The notes beneath the pieces were generated by a model. The model was given only the letters and a program-made list of their open reading frames with translations. It was not told where the DNA came from and did no database searches. Made by a program: the position numbers and the translations under genes. DNA of 64,000 nucleotides from Sagittula marina. Lineage in GTDB: Bacteria > Pseudomonadota > Alphaproteobacteria > Rhodobacterales > Rhodobacteraceae. Shown one piece after another: positions 43,070 to 52,757 of the stretch; within the stretch, counting starts at the first letter, position 1, and each line of letters begins with the position of its first letter. The stretch covers positions 124,001 to 188,000 of the forward strand of contig NZ_JACIEJ010000003.1 of the NCBI RefSeq assembly GCF_014196795.1, read 5' to 3'.

Positions 43070-44509
43070 ATGGATGTCGTACTTCTCTTTACCATGGTGA
43101 TCGGCCTGATGCTGATCGGCGTGCCGATTGCGGTGTCGCTCGGCTTTTCGTCCATCGTGTTCTTGCTGTTCTTGTCGGACACCTCGCTGAGTTCCGTCGC
43201 GCAGAGCTTCTTTCAGGCGATGGCAGGGCACTACACGCTGCTGGCGATCCCGTTCTTTATCCTTGCCTCGTCATTCATGTCGACGGGCGGCGTGGCGCAG
43301 CGGATCATCCGCTTTTCCATCGCCATCGTCGGGCATTTGCCGGGTGGTCTGGCCATCGCGGGCGTATTCGCCTGCATGATGTTCGCGGCGCTGTCCGGGT
43401 CGTCGCCCGCGACCGTTGTGGCCATCGGATCCATCGTCATCGCCGGGATGCGTCAGGTTGGTTATTCCAAGGATTTCGCTGCCGGGGTCATCGCCAACGC
43501 GGGTACGCTTGGCATTCTGATCCCACCGTCCATCGTGATGGTGGTCTATGCCTCCGCAACGGACGTTTCGGTTGGCCGCATGTTCCTGGCCGGTGTGATC
43601 CCGGGCCTGATGGCGGGCAGCATGTTGATGGCGACGATCTACATCATCGCCAGAGTGCGCAACCTGCCGCGCGGCGAATGGAAGGGCTGGGACGAGGTTT
43701 GGTCCTCCGGCGCGGATGCGGTCTGGGGCCTGCTGCTGATCGTGATCATCCTTGGTGGCATCTACGGCGGTGTGTTCACGCCGACAGAGGCCGCAGCGGT
43801 TGCAGCTGTCTACGCCTTCGTGGTTGCGAACTTCATCTATCGTGACATGGGGCCACTGCGGGCCGAGGATGGACATCACAAGGCCCTGTGGGAAAAACCC
43901 ATCGCGCTGGTGACGGCCTTTTTCCACCGCGACACGCGTAACACCTTGCTGGACGCGGGCAAGCTGACGGTCACGCTGATGTTCATCATTGCCAACGCGC
44001 TGATCCTGAAGCACGTGCTGACCGATGAGCAGATCCCGCAGCAGATCGCCGGGGCCATGCTGGACGCGGGGTTTGGGCCGGTCATGTTCCTTGTGATCGT
44101 GAACGTCATCCTGCTGATCGGCGGTCAGTTCATGGAACCGTCGGGCCTGTTGGTCATCGTCGCACCGCTTGTGTTCCCGATCGCGTTGCAGCTGGGCATT
44201 GATCCGATCCATCTGGGCATCATCATGGTGGTGAACATGGAAATCGGGATGATCACGCCGCCAGTGGGTCTGAACCTCTTCGTCACCTCAGGCGTGGCGG
44301 GGATGCCGATGATGCGTGTGGTGAAAGCTGCGCTGCCGTTCCTGGGCGTGCTCTTCGTCTTCCTGATCATGGTGACCTATATTCCGATCATCTCGACCTG
44401 GATGCCGAACGAGGTCATGGGACCGCAGATCCGTTGCGAAGGCGCGATGCTGCCATCGGAACCGCTGGAGCGCGCTTTCTGCGAGGCGAATGGTTTCGGC
44501 GCAAACTGA
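43070..44509 (+). CDS. dctM: TRAP transporter large permease DctM
   Basis: 479 residues and about 12 hydrophobic segments. Family signatures GVPIAVSLGFSSIVFLL, AIPFFILASSFMSTGG, ALSGSSPATVVAIGS and the second-half GGQFMEPSGLLVIVAPL and EIGMITPPVGLNLFV. It is the Na+-coupled transport subunit for C4-dicarboxylates. Longer than the minimum because of an extra loop near residues 270-300. Followed by a strong terminator. Confidence 0.93.
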   Translation: MDVVLLFTMVIGLMLIGVPIAVSLGFSSIVFLLFLSDTSLSSVAQSFFQAMAGHYTLLAIPFFILASSFMSTGGVAQRIIRFSIAIVGHLPGGLAIAGVFACMMFAALSGSSPATVVAIGSIVIAGMRQVGYSKDFAAGVIANAGTLGILIPPSIVMVVYASATDVSVGRMFLAGVIPGLMAGSMLMATIYIIARVRNLPRGEWKGWDEVWSSGADAVWGLLLIVIILGGIYGGVFTPTEAAAVAAVYAFVVANFIYRDMGPLRAEDGHHKALWEKPIALVTAFFHRDTRNTLLDAGKLTVTLMFIIANALILKHVLTDEQIPQQIAGAMLDAGFGPVMFLVIVNVILLIGGQFMEPSGLLVIVAPLVFPIALQLGIDPIHLGIIMVVNMEIGMITPPVGLNLFVTSGVAGMPMMRVVKAALPFLGVLFVFLIMVTYIPIISTWMPNEVMGPQIRCEGAMLPSEPLERAFCEANGFGAN

Positions 44510-44532
44510 TCCCCCGATCAGCGTAAGAAAAA

Positions 44533-44564
44533 GGCCACCGAAGCGGATGCTTTCGGTGGCCTTT
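44533..44564 (+). terminator. Terminator of the dct operon
   Basis: Perfect arms GGCCACCGAA / TTCGGTGGCC with a 9-base loop, followed by TTT, 24 bases past the dctM stop. Confidence 0.75.
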
Positions 44565-44614
44565 GTCATTTGGTCGGGACGCTGGCGCGGCTGCCCATGC
44601 GACGTGTGCCGGTC

Positions 44615-44857
44615 TCAGCGGCAGACGGTGACAAGCTGGCCGTTGCGATACGTGCGGTAGGGGCTGTTGCAGACGTAGTAACGCTTTTCCTTGGGCCGTT
44701 TCGCTTCCTGCACGGCGAGGGTGCCGAGTACACCGAGGACGACACCGCCGACGACATTGCGCTCCTTTTGGTTCAGCGCGGCAGCAGGGGTGGGCATGGA
44801 CAGGGACGCGACCATGGCAGTGGCGGCGACGAGGGCGGTTAGGGATTTGGCAGACAT
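44615..44857 (-). CDS. Small exported protein of unknown function
   Basis: 80 residues. A signal peptide (SLTALVAATAMVASLSMPT, likely cut after PAAA) precedes a mature part with a glycine/valine hydrophobic stretch (VVGGVVLGVLGTLAV) and a basic tail with two Cys (YYVCNSPYR and VTVC) that could form a disulfide. GAGGAAA lies just before ATG 44857. Family not recognised; a periplasmic or outer-membrane-associated protein is likely. Confidence 0.7.
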   Translation of the reverse strand: MSAKSLTALVAATAMVASLSMPTPAAALNQKERNVVGGVVLGVLGTLAVQEAKRPKEKRYYVCNSPYRTYRNGQLVTVCR

Positions 44858-45201
44858 GGAAATTTCCTCTTTTGAAAAACACAGGCCATAGCCTGAGATC
44901 AGGCGCCCGGCAGAGAGGCGCCTCACGCGAAAGAATGCCCGCAAGTCCTGCCGGAAAACGATAGCACGGGCTGGTTATCGGATAACATGCGGGGGGAAAT
45001 CGGCGTATTCGGGTAAACCGGACTTTGGCCGAAATAGTTGGCAGCCCTCGCAAGGAGGGAAATTGCCGGTCTGTGCCGTCTCATTGAAGGAATTTCGTGC
45101 ACGAAATTCGGCGTTTCCAAAACCAATGAGCGAAACGAAGGTCTGCCCCTTCAGAAACAAGTGTCGCCGGGCGGCCCTATGCGGGCGCCCGGCGGGAAAT
45201 T
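44858..45201. other. Intergenic region upstream of the small exported protein and downstream of tpiA
   Basis: No gene found. It holds the hairpin listed separately at 45165-45194 and should hold the promoter of the small exported protein gene near 44860-44950. Confidence 0.5.
45165..45194 (-). terminator. Hairpin after tpiA
   Basis: CGCCGGGCG / CGCCCGGCG arms with a 12-base loop, beginning eight bases after the tpiA stop. No strong T-run follows on the minus strand, so its efficiency is uncertain. Confidence 0.45.
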
Positions 45202-45951
45202 TTACTGAGCGCTTTTGTTCAGCGCATCAATGATGGGCACGAAATCCTCGGCCTTCAAAGAGGCGCCGCCCACCAGCGCGCCATCCACGTTGGAGGTGAG
45301 AAAGATCTCTTCGGCATTTGCAGCCTTCACCGAGCCACCATAGAGCAGCCGCACCGAGCGGCCCACACCCGCGCCAAAGCGCCGTTCCAGGCGCGAGCGG
45401 ATGAAATCATGAACTTCGCCGATCTGTTGAACCGTCGGAACCTTGCCTGTGCCGATCGCCCAGACGGGTTCGTAGGCCACCACAAGATTGTGGCCGGTCG
45501 CCTCGTCGGGAATGGATGACGCGAGCTGGCCGCCGATGATGTCGAGCGTGTTGGAGGCTTCAAACTCGTCGAGCGTTTCGCCGACGCAGACCACGGCTTT
45601 GAGCCCGGCGGACCACGCGGCGCGGCACTTGTTGCGGATCAAGGCGTCGGTTTCCTCGTGGTCGGTGCGGCGCTCGGAGTGGCCGAGGATCACGTAGGTC
45701 GCGCCCGCGTCCGCGAGCATCTTTGCCGACAGATCGCCGGTATGTGCGCCCTTGGGCTGGTCGTGGCAGTCCTGGCCGCCCAGCGCAATCGGGCCCGCCT
45801 GTTCCACGGCGCTGGCGATGAGTGTGGCGGGCGGGCATATCAGAACCTCTGCCGTGCCTTTGTCTGCGGCCGTAGCCATGGCCGACAATTCCTCCAACGC
45901 GGCGCGTGTGCCATTCATTTTCCAGTTGCCTGCGGCGAGTTTGGTGCGCAT
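45202..45951 (-). CDS. tpiA: Triosephosphate isomerase
   Basis: 249 residues. Catalytic residues are visible: Lys11 in GNWKMN, His91 in ILGHSERR, Glu161 in [13 protein letters not shown], and the phosphate loop [13 protein letters not shown]. It interconverts dihydroxyacetone phosphate and glyceraldehyde-3-phosphate in glycolysis/gluconeogenesis. Length is normal. Transcribed alone, divergent from the oxygenase gene. Confidence 0.97.
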   Translation of the reverse strand: MRTKLAAGNWKMNGTRAALEELSAMATAADKGTAEVLICPPATLIASAVEQAGPIALGGQDCHDQPKGAHTGDLSAKMLADAGATYVILGHSERRTDHEETDALIRNKCRAAWSAGLKAVVCVGETLDEFEASNTLDIIGGQLASSIPDEATGHNLVVAYEPVWAIGTGKVPTVQQIGEVHDFIRSRLERRFGAGVGRSVRLLYGGSVKAANAEEIFLTSNVDGALVGGASLKAEDFVPIIDALNKSAQ

Positions 45952-46070
45952 TCGATAGCCCTCCTGTCACTTTCGCGAAGTGTCACGCTGCACGCGCAAA
46001 GGTCAAGGGTCCTTGCTTAACAGCGGGGCGCGTGGCATGGCACCCGCGTCATTTGAAAGGGGCCAAGCCA

Positions 46071-46964
46071 ATGATACCCAGTCTGGACGCCGCAAAGATC
46101 GCCACCCGCGACCCGCAAACCCTGGACGCGTTGCGGGATGCGGCCTTCGACATCGGGTTTCTGAAGGTGCGCAACACGGCGATCCGGCCCGCACGCATGC
46201 GGCTTGTGTTGGCGGCCTACCGTGCGTTCTTTGACCTGCCGGAGAAACAAAAGCGCGTTGTCGACATGGCCGTGACCGGGGCCAACCGGGGGTGGGGTGC
46301 ACCGCAGTCGGAGCAGGTCGATCCTGATGCCAACCCGGACTACAAACAGGTGTTCGACAGCGGGTTCGAGGCCCCTGAGACGGGTCTGTCAGTCTATGCA
46401 TCCAACCTGTGGCCCTCAGAGCCAGAAGGGTTTCGCGCCGTGATCGAGGCCTATTACCGCGATGCCAGCGCTGTGGCCATGGATTTGCTGCGTGGCATCG
46501 CCGAAGGGATTGGCGAGGACCGGCATTACTTTGACGACAAGTTCGACCGCCCCATGGCCTTGCTGCGCGGCAACTATTACCCGCCGCGACCCGATTGGGC
46601 GGGGGACAAGGATTTCGGCATCGCGGCGCACACGGACTACGGCTGCCTGACGTTGCTGGGCAGCGATGGCGTGCCGGGGCTTGAAGTCCTGGGACGGGAT
46701 GATGAATGGCACGCGCTTCAGGCGGCACCGGGGGAGTTCGTCATCAACTTTGGCGAGATGCTGGAGATGTGGACCGGCGGGCGGGTGAAGGCAACGCTGC
46801 ACCGTGTGCGCGGTTCGACGGACGAACGGATTTCAGTGCCCCTGTTCTTCAACCCGAACCACGACACCAACGTCGCGCCTATGGGTTCCGGGCAGGTGAT
46901 CCGCGCCGGTGACCATCTTCAGAAGCGGTTCAAGGAAACCTACCGGCACCTGCAATCGACCTGA
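46071..46964 (+). CDS. 2-oxoglutarate/Fe(II) oxygenase (isopenicillin N synthase-like)
   Basis: 297 residues. Iron ligands His187-x-Asp189 (AAHTDYGCLTLL) and His244 (TLHRVRG), and the 2OG-binding R253-x-S255 (DERISVPLFF). N-terminal DIOX_N-type segment includes AFFDLPEKQK and RGWGAP. Such enzymes hydroxylate or cyclise small molecules, often amino-acid derivatives or, in bacteria, nucleobase-like compounds. No clear pathway neighbours, although the adjacent racemase/ABC cluster may be related. Start ATG 46071 follows a weak ribosome binding site (GGGGCCAAGCCA). Confidence 0.87.
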   Translation: MIPSLDAAKIATRDPQTLDALRDAAFDIGFLKVRNTAIRPARMRLVLAAYRAFFDLPEKQKRVVDMAVTGANRGWGAPQSEQVDPDANPDYKQVFDSGFEAPETGLSVYASNLWPSEPEGFRAVIEAYYRDASAVAMDLLRGIAEGIGEDRHYFDDKFDRPMALLRGNYYPPRPDWAGDKDFGIAAHTDYGCLTLLGSDGVPGLEVLGRDDEWHALQAAPGEFVINFGEMLEMWTGGRVKATLHRVRGSTDERISVPLFFNPNHDTNVAPMGSGQVIRAGDHLQKRFKETYRHLQST

Positions 46965-47019
46965 GGGTTGGCAATGGCGTTGCCGTTGGCCGCTGGGTGG
47001 TCCTCATGTGGCGCAGCCC

Positions 47020-47655
47020 TCAGCGCGTCATCCACAGCATCGCGCGCGCGGCGCTTTCAACCGGATCGATGACGGGGCAGGGAAGCTCTGCACGCATGGC
47101 GGCGATGACCTTGACCATGCCGGCGCAGCCCAGCACGATTGCGTCTACCTGATCTTCCTCCAAGGCGCGCCGTGCCTGCGCCAGAATAGGCGCACAGGCG
47201 GCTTGCGGGTCGCGCTCCAGCTCCAGCACGGGCACGTCGGAGGCGCGCACGCGACCAAGGTGGCCGCTCAGCCCGTATCCCACGATGTTCGCCTCGATCA
47301 CCGGCACGGAAACAGACAGCGTGGTGACCACGCTGAACCTGCGGTGCCGCAGCGCGCAGTCGAAGAATGCAGCCTGCCCCAGACCGATCACGGGGCAGGG
47401 CGCGCGTTTGGCCGCCTCCGCCAGCGCCGTGTCGTCAAAGCAACCGACGATGATCCCCTCTGCCGTTACCGTGTCGATCAGGCGCAACAACGGCCCCTCC
47501 GCCAGGGCACCATCCTCGCGCCCTTGGATCGCGGGAGGGCCGTCGTGCGATGTCATGGCGTCAAACATCAGGTCCGGTGTCGCGGCGCGCGCCGCCGCGA
47601 GCATGGACTGTGTCATCGCCTCTGTGCTGTTTGGATTGATGATCAGGACGGACAT
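47020..47655 (-). CDS. Aspartate/glutamate/hydantoin racemase family protein
   Basis: 211 residues. The two catalytic cysteines are Cys72 (IIVGCFDDTALAEAA) and Cys177 (IVLGCAGM), plus the family N-terminus VLIINPNSTEAMT. The INPNS start and DDTALAEA motif point to the hydantoin racemase branch rather than glutamate racemase (MurI). It follows an ABC transporter on the same strand and its start lies three bases from the permease stop. A role in using imported hydantoin- or amino-acid-like compounds is inferred. Confidence 0.85.
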   Translation of the reverse strand: MSVLIINPNSTEAMTQSMLAAARAATPDLMFDAMTSHDGPPAIQGREDGALAEGPLLRLIDTVTAEGIIVGCFDDTALAEAAKRAPCPVIGLGQAAFFDCALRHRRFSVVTTLSVSVPVIEANIVGYGLSGHLGRVRASDVPVLELERDPQAACAPILAQARRALEEDQVDAIVLGCAGMVKVIAAMRAELPCPVIDPVESAARAMLWMTR

Positions 47656-47658
47656 GGC

Positions 47659-48498
47659 TCAGATCATCCCTTTGCCTGCGTCGGAGCCGGCCCGTTTGCG
47701 CCGCCGTCCGATGATCCAGGCCATCACCAAGAACACCCCGATGATGGCAAAGGAAAACAGCGTCGTCAGTGTGCCCAGCGCAAAGATCACCGGCGTCGTG
47801 ACGTTTGTGGTCATGCCGAAGATCTCCAACGGCAGGGTGTTGTAGCTGCCTGCCGTCAGCAATGTCCGCGCAAATTCATCATAGCTGAGCGTGAAGCCGA
47901 ACAGAGCCACCCCGATCAGGGAGGGGGCGATGATCGGCAGCACCACGTGGCGGATGGTTTGCCAGGGGGACGCCCCAAGATCGCGGGCGGCTTCCTCGTA
48001 AGACCGATCAAAGCGGTTGAACACGGCGAACATGATCAGCAAGCCAAAGGGCAGCGTCCACGTCAGCTGAGAGCCAAAACCGGAGGTTGCCCAATGCACC
48101 TTCAGCCCGCCTTGTGAAAAGATGAGCCCAACGCCAAGCGACACAAGGATTGAGGGGATCACCAAGGCCGTGATGATCAGGTAGAACAGGATCGCGGAGC
48201 CCTGGAACCGCTTGCGAAAGGCAAGACCGCCAAGCACGGAGACCACCACGGTGGTCACCATGACCATCAAGCCCAGCACCAAAGAGCGCCGGAAGGCTCC
48301 CCAGATGTCGCCGACGGCCTGCTCCTGGAACAGATCGCGAAACCAGTGCAGCGACACGCCGCGCATGGGAAAGGTCAGGCCGCCTTCCGGGCCCTGGAAC
48401 GACAACACCGCAATGGTGAGCGTCGGCCCGTAAAGGAACAGGAGAAACAGCGCAAAGAAGGCTGCAAGGATGTAAAAGGAGCGGGGACGCGGTTCCAA
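47659..48498 (-). CDS. ABC transporter permease (PotC-like)
   Basis: 279 residues with six hydrophobic segments and the permease EAA loop EEAARDLGASPWQTIRHVVL followed by PIIAPSL. It belongs to the spermidine/putrescine-type (POPT) importer group. It lies 9 bases after its partner permease and immediately precedes the racemase gene. Confidence 0.9.
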   Translation of the reverse strand: MEPRPRSFYILAAFFALFLLFLYGPTLTIAVLSFQGPEGGLTFPMRGVSLHWFRDLFQEQAVGDIWGAFRRSLVLGLMVMVTTVVVSVLGGLAFRKRFQGSAILFYLIITALVIPSILVSLGVGLIFSQGGLKVHWATSGFGSQLTWTLPFGLLIMFAVFNRFDRSYEEAARDLGASPWQTIRHVVLPIIAPSLIGVALFGFTLSYDEFARTLLTAGSYNTLPLEIFGMTTNVTTPVIFALGTLTTLFSFAIIGVFLVMAWIIGRRRKRAGSDAGKGMI

Positions 48499-48507
48499 AA
48501 GGCTCTC

Positions 48508-49371
48508 CTAGAGTTCTTTGCGAATGTCGACGAAGCGCAGCAGGATGCCGATCACCAGCAGCACGGTTACCAAAAGCACGACGGCTGTGGCCGAGGCGGA
48601 CGGATACTGCAGCAGCGAAATGTCGTTGGAAATCAGACGCCCGACATTTGCGGATTGCGATCCGGACATGAAACGAACGGTGATGAAGTCGCCCATCACG
48701 AGGGTGACCACGAAGATGGTGCCGATCATGATGCCGGGCTTGGTCAAAGGCACGATCACATGCCACAGGGTCTGCCATCCGGACGCGCCGTTGTCGGCGG
48801 CAGCCTCGATCAATGAACGGTCGATGCGCATCATCGTGTTGAAAATAGGCACGACCATGAACAGTGTGTAGAGATGGACAAAGGCGAGGATCACGCTGAA
48901 ATCACTGAACAAAAGCCACTCAAGAGGCTCGTCGATCACGCCCCATGACATCAGCGTGGAATTGGCCAGGCCATTGCGCCCCAGAAACGGAATCCACGAA
49001 ATCATCCGGATGATGTTCGACGTCCAGAACGGGATCGTACACAGCAGAAACAGCGCGACCTGCCAGGTCAGCGAGCGCACGTGGAAGGCCAGGAAATAGG
49101 CGGCGGTAAACCCGATCCCGAGGCAGAAGACCCAGGTGATAAACGCATATTTGAAAGTATTGAAAAACACCCGATAGGTCACATCCGACCCAAAGAGAAA
49201 CGCGTAGTTGTCGAACTGGAAGGCCGGGTAGATCGACCATTCGGTCGCCCCCCAGAAGCTCACGATCGCGATCATGATGATCGGCATCACCAGAAATACC
49301 GACAGCACCAGAACCAAGGGCGACGCCATCAGCCATCCCGTCACATGCCGGTTCTTGAAAAGCTCAGACAC
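48508..49371 (-). CDS. ABC transporter permease (PotB-like)
   Basis: 287 residues, six hydrophobic segments, EAA loop IEAAADNGASGWQTLWHVIV followed by PLTKPG. Pairs with the PotC-like permease to form the membrane pore of a putrescine-type importer. It is separated from the binding protein gene upstream by about 140 bases. Confidence 0.9.
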   Translation of the reverse strand: MSELFKNRHVTGWLMASPLVLVLSVFLVMPIIMIAIVSFWGATEWSIYPAFQFDNYAFLFGSDVTYRVFFNTFKYAFITWVFCLGIGFTAAYFLAFHVRSLTWQVALFLLCTIPFWTSNIIRMISWIPFLGRNGLANSTLMSWGVIDEPLEWLLFSDFSVILAFVHLYTLFMVVPIFNTMMRIDRSLIEAAADNGASGWQTLWHVIVPLTKPGIMIGTIFVVTLVMGDFITVRFMSGSQSANVGRLISNDISLLQYPSASATAVVLLVTVLLVIGILLRFVDIRKEL

Positions 49372-49512
49372 TCTGTCGCTCCCTGTTCATCGCCGCCCGC
49401 AAGGTGCGCGACGTGTGGGCCACCTCATCGGCGCCCCTGCTTCTTTGCTTCAAAAATCTCTCGGGGGTGCAGGGGGCCGAAGGCCCCCCGTCTTGTCGCC
49501 TTGGGTAAACGC

Positions 49513-50787
49513 TTATGAAGCGATGAACTCGTTCCATTTGCGGACCATGTACTGGTTTTCGTCCATGACAGCGTTCCAGCACGCCACCTGGCCCATGCGT
49601 TCCTCGAAGGAGCCGCCATCGCGAACGTCGCCTGCCTGCGCCAGCACATCCCCGGTCGGAGACGTGATCTCGCCCGTGGCCGGCTTGCCCTCGAACCAGT
49701 AGCCCCACTCATTCTCGGACATGAACTCTTTCGAGGTTTCAGGCACAGCCGAGTAGTAACCCTGACGCATCAGGTAGCCGCCGACCCAGCCGGAGAGGTA
49801 CCAGTTGATGTATTCGTAGGCTGCGTCCAGTTCCATGCCGGACAGAGATTGCGACAGACCGATGCCGCCGCCCCAAGAGCGATAGCCTTCTTTCAGCGGC
49901 TGGTAGACGCAGTCGATGCCGCGGGATTTCACGGCCGTGATCGCGGGCGACCACATTGACTGAATTACCACTTCTCCAGATGCCATCAGGTTGACGCTCT
50001 CGTCGAAGGTCTTCCAGAAGGCGCGGAACTGGCCGTTCTGCTTGGCCTCGGTGAAGATCGCGAAGGTCTTGTCGATCTCCTCGCGGGTCATGTTGCCCTT
50101 GTCGCCGTACTGGATTTCGCCCATGGCCTCGCAGACCATTGCCATGTCCATGATGCCGATCGACGAGATGTCGAGGATCGAGGCCTTGCCCTTGAACTCG
50201 GGGTTCAAAAGCTCTGCCCATGTCTCGATCGGGCGGCCGATCAGGTCGGGGCGGATGCCCAGCGTGTCGGCGTTGTAGATCGTCGGGATCAGCGTCATCC
50301 AGTTGGTCTGCTCGTCGGCAAAGGTCCGGGCGCCAGGCTCTGGGATGAAGCCTACGGTATGCGGCGCAGTGCCTTGGGCAATTACGCTGTCCTCTGTCAG
50401 CTTGCCGGATTTGAAGATGCCGACGATCTTGTCGTAATTGGCGATCTTCGACACATCCATTGCCTGCAGGTTGCCGGTCGGCCAGACCTTCTTGCAGATC
50501 CAGTATTCGATGTCCGCGATGTCAAAGCTGTCCGGTTGCGTCGCGGCGCGCTGCGTGACGCTGTCCGAATCCAACGCGGTCATCTCCAGCGTGATGCCAA
50601 GGTCTTCCTTCACCTTGTTGGCCACATCGTTGAGGTTGGATACGCCTGTACCGAACTGGCGCAGCGTGATGTTCTTGATCTCCTGGCCCCAGACCATCGG
50701 TGCGGGCAAGGCGGCTGCAGCCAGAGCGGCACCGCCGGTTTTCAGCAGAGCGCGCCGCGAATAGCGGACTTTCGAAATCGTTGTCAT
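49513..50787 (-). CDS. Extracellular solute-binding protein (Tat-exported, PotD-like)
   Basis: 424 residues. N-terminal twin-arginine signal (YSRRALLKTGGAALAAAALP, cleaved after MVWGQ), then a spermidine/putrescine-type binding fold (PLKEGYRSWGGGIGLSQSL, EYINWYLSGWVGGYLM). Export in folded form by Tat is typical of this group. It delivers ligand to the adjacent PotBC-like permeases. Ligand is not readable; linked racemase suggests an amino-acid- or hydantoin-like compound rather than a polyamine. Confidence 0.9.
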   Translation of the reverse strand: MTTISKVRYSRRALLKTGGAALAAAALPAPMVWGQEIKNITLRQFGTGVSNLNDVANKVKEDLGITLEMTALDSDSVTQRAATQPDSFDIADIEYWICKKVWPTGNLQAMDVSKIANYDKIVGIFKSGKLTEDSVIAQGTAPHTVGFIPEPGARTFADEQTNWMTLIPTIYNADTLGIRPDLIGRPIETWAELLNPEFKGKASILDISSIGIMDMAMVCEAMGEIQYGDKGNMTREEIDKTFAIFTEAKQNGQFRAFWKTFDESVNLMASGEVVIQSMWSPAITAVKSRGIDCVYQPLKEGYRSWGGGIGLSQSLSGMELDAAYEYINWYLSGWVGGYLMRQGYYSAVPETSKEFMSENEWGYWFEGKPATGEITSPTGDVLAQAGDVRDGGSFEERMGQVACWNAVMDENQYMVRKWNEFIAS

Positions 50788-50836
50788 GGGTGTCTCCCTT
50801 AGGTCCCTGTCGGTCTTTTTGGTTTTTTAATGCGGC

Positions 50837-51820
50837 TCAGGCGCGCAGCGGGTGCGCGGCTGTGCCGTCCCAGTCGAGGCCAACGGCCTCGCCCACATCC
50901 TTTGGTGCCCCAAAGAAATCCTTGTCTGTCAGCAGGGCGGTGACCTCCTGGTCACCGGCGACCTTCGCCGTCAGCGCCACATGGGTGCCCTGATATTCGA
51001 CGGTGATGATCCGGCCTTCGAGCTTGGCGGCCCCCGGTGTGGCCAGCCGCAATTCGTCAGAACGTACCGCCACTTTGCCCTCCGCGAGGGAGATCACGTT
51101 ATGACTGCCCAGAAACTGCGCAACAAAGGCGGTGGCAGGCCGGTCGAACACGTCTCGGGTCGGGCCCGCCTGTTCGATCACGGCGTTGTTCATCACCACG
51201 ATCTCGTCGGCGAGGGCCAGTGCTTCGTCCTGGCCGTGGGTGACGTGAATGAAGGAGATGCCCAGCTCTTTTTGCAGCTTGCGCAGCTCGGAACGCATCC
51301 GAACCCGCAGGAACGGGTCGAGCGCCGACAGCGGCTCGTCCAGCAACAGCACTTGCGGACGGGTGATCAGGGCGCGGGCCAAGGCGACACGCTGTTGCTG
51401 ACCGCCGGACAATTGGTCGGGCAGCCGGTCGGCAAGATGGGTCATGTCGACCAGTTCCAACATCTCCATCGCGGCTTTGCGGCGCTTGTCCGGGTCGGTG
51501 CCTTTCATCTTCAGTGAAAAGCCGACGTTCTCCGTCACGTTCAAATGTGGAAAGAGCGCGTAGCTCTGGAACATCATGGCGGTGCCACGCTTTGCCGGGG
51601 GCAGGCGACCGATGTCGCGACCGCCCAGCAGTACATTGCCGTCACTGACGGTTTCATGCCCGGCGAGCATCCTCAAGGTCGAGGATTTCCCACACCCGGA
51701 CGGTCCCAGAAGACAGGCATAGGTTCCCGCATGAAACAGATGGTTGATGGCATCCACAGCCGTGGTGTCGCCGTAGCGCTTGGTCAGACTGACAAGTTCA
51801 AGATCAAGATCGGATCGCAT
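50837..51820 (-). CDS. ABC transporter ATP-binding protein (PotA-like)
   Basis: 327 residues. Walker [12 protein letters not shown]-loop [10 protein letters not shown], signature [15 protein letters not shown], Walker [13 protein letters not shown]-loop [11 protein letters not shown], and a C-terminal TOBE-type domain. Start ATG 51820 is preceded by GGGGG; the frame is open far upstream but those residues are not family-like. First gene of the cluster, divergent from a GntR regulator. Confidence 0.92.
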   Translation of the reverse strand: MRSDLDLELVSLTKRYGDTTAVDAINHLFHAGTYACLLGPSGCGKSSTLRMLAGHETVSDGNVLLGGRDIGRLPPAKRGTAMMFQSYALFPHLNVTENVGFSLKMKGTDPDKRRKAAMEMLELVDMTHLADRLPDQLSGGQQQRVALARALITRPQVLLLDEPLSALDPFLRVRMRSELRKLQKELGISFIHVTHGQDEALALADEIVVMNNAVIEQAGPTRDVFDRPATAFVAQFLGSHNVISLAEGKVAVRSDELRLATPGAAKLEGRIITVEYQGTHVALTAKVAGDQEVTALLTDKDFFGAPKDVGEAVGLDWDGTAAHPLRA

Positions 51821-51941
51821 GTGGCCCCCAGAGAAACTGACGTCACCATGACGAGCGGGGGTTCCTTGGGTGAACTGAAACATGCGGCTTTGTGATGGGT
51901 GTGCCGGGCAATTGCTTAAATCGAAGTCACCGCTGTCTTGA

Positions 51942-51995
51942 ATTGTGCAAAATAAAGGCGGTGATTGTGCACAATATGGCCAGGCGCCGTGCACG
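51942..51995. promoter_or_regulatory. Candidate GntR operators upstream of the ABC cluster
   Basis: ATTGTGCACAAT (51964-51975) is a perfect 12-bp palindrome of the ATTGTnnACAAT type bound by many FadR-group regulators. A partial copy ATTGTGCAAAAT is at 51942-51953, exactly 22 bases upstream (two helical turns), and a third GTGCAC core lies at 51989-51994. All sit in the divergent region next to the GntR gene. Inferred from sequence only. Confidence 0.6.
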
Positions 51996-52070
51996 ATATC
52001 CGTTGGTGTTGTCGTCCTGATTGGCATCTGGCAAGGAATCACGGGTAATATTGGAGCCTCTTTCGCGCCT

Positions 52071-52757
52071 ATGTCCGACACGCGTTCCCACCCTGCCTCG
52101 CCCGATACTCTGGCCATCAGTCTGACGGAGGCGATTCACGAACACCGCGTTCTGCCCGGCATGAAACTGTCCGAGGACGAGGTGGGCGACATCTATGGCG
52201 TCGGACGCACGGTTGTACGGCAGGCGCTGCGGTCGCTGGCCCATGACGGTCTGGTGAGCATTGAGCGCAATCGCGGCGCGTTCGTGGCGCGTCCGTCGGT
52301 CAAGGAGGCCCGCGAAGTGTTCGAGGCGCGCGCCTTGCTGGAGCCTCGCATGGCGCGCGCCGCCGCTGAGCGCACAACAAAGGAGGACATGGCTCTTCTG
52401 CGCGCCCACATCGCAGACGAGCACGCCGCTCTGGACGCGGGTCAACACGGGCGGGCGCTGAACCTGTCCGGTCATTTCCATGTCGAAATCGCCCGCATCG
52501 CCGATCAGGCAACGGTGGAAGGTTTCATTCGACAGTTGGTCTCACGCTCTTCCCTGGTAATTGCGCTCTATTGGCGCCGTCGCAACGCCATGTGTGAAAG
52601 TCATGCGCACCATGCGCTGTTGGAGGCATTGAGCGCGCACGACGGGGCAGGGGCCGAGGAGCTGATGAAGGGCCATCTCCTCGACCTGTTGTCACAACTC
52701 GATCTGCGCGATCAGGCATGGACGGGCGTTTCTCTGCGTGAGGCGCTGCGCCCATGA
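52071..52757 (+). CDS. GntR family regulator, FCD (FadR-type) domain
   Basis: 228 residues. N-terminal winged helix ([20 protein letters not shown], then [20 protein letters not shown]) and a C-terminal all-helical FCD domain ([26 protein letters not shown] with metal-type His, [12 protein letters not shown]). It should bind a small carboxylate and repress the divergent ABC/racemase operon. No strong ribosome binding site is seen; GGAG lies 15 bases upstream of the ATG. The stop overlaps the next gene by ATGA. Confidence 0.88.
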   Translation: MSDTRSHPASPDTLAISLTEAIHEHRVLPGMKLSEDEVGDIYGVGRTVVRQALRSLAHDGLVSIERNRGAFVARPSVKEAREVFEARALLEPRMARAAAERTTKEDMALLRAHIADEHAALDAGQHGRALNLSGHFHVEIARIADQATVEGFIRQLVSRSSLVIALYWRRRNAMCESHAHHALLEALSAHDGAGAEELMKGHLLDLLSQLDLRDQAWTGVSLREALRP

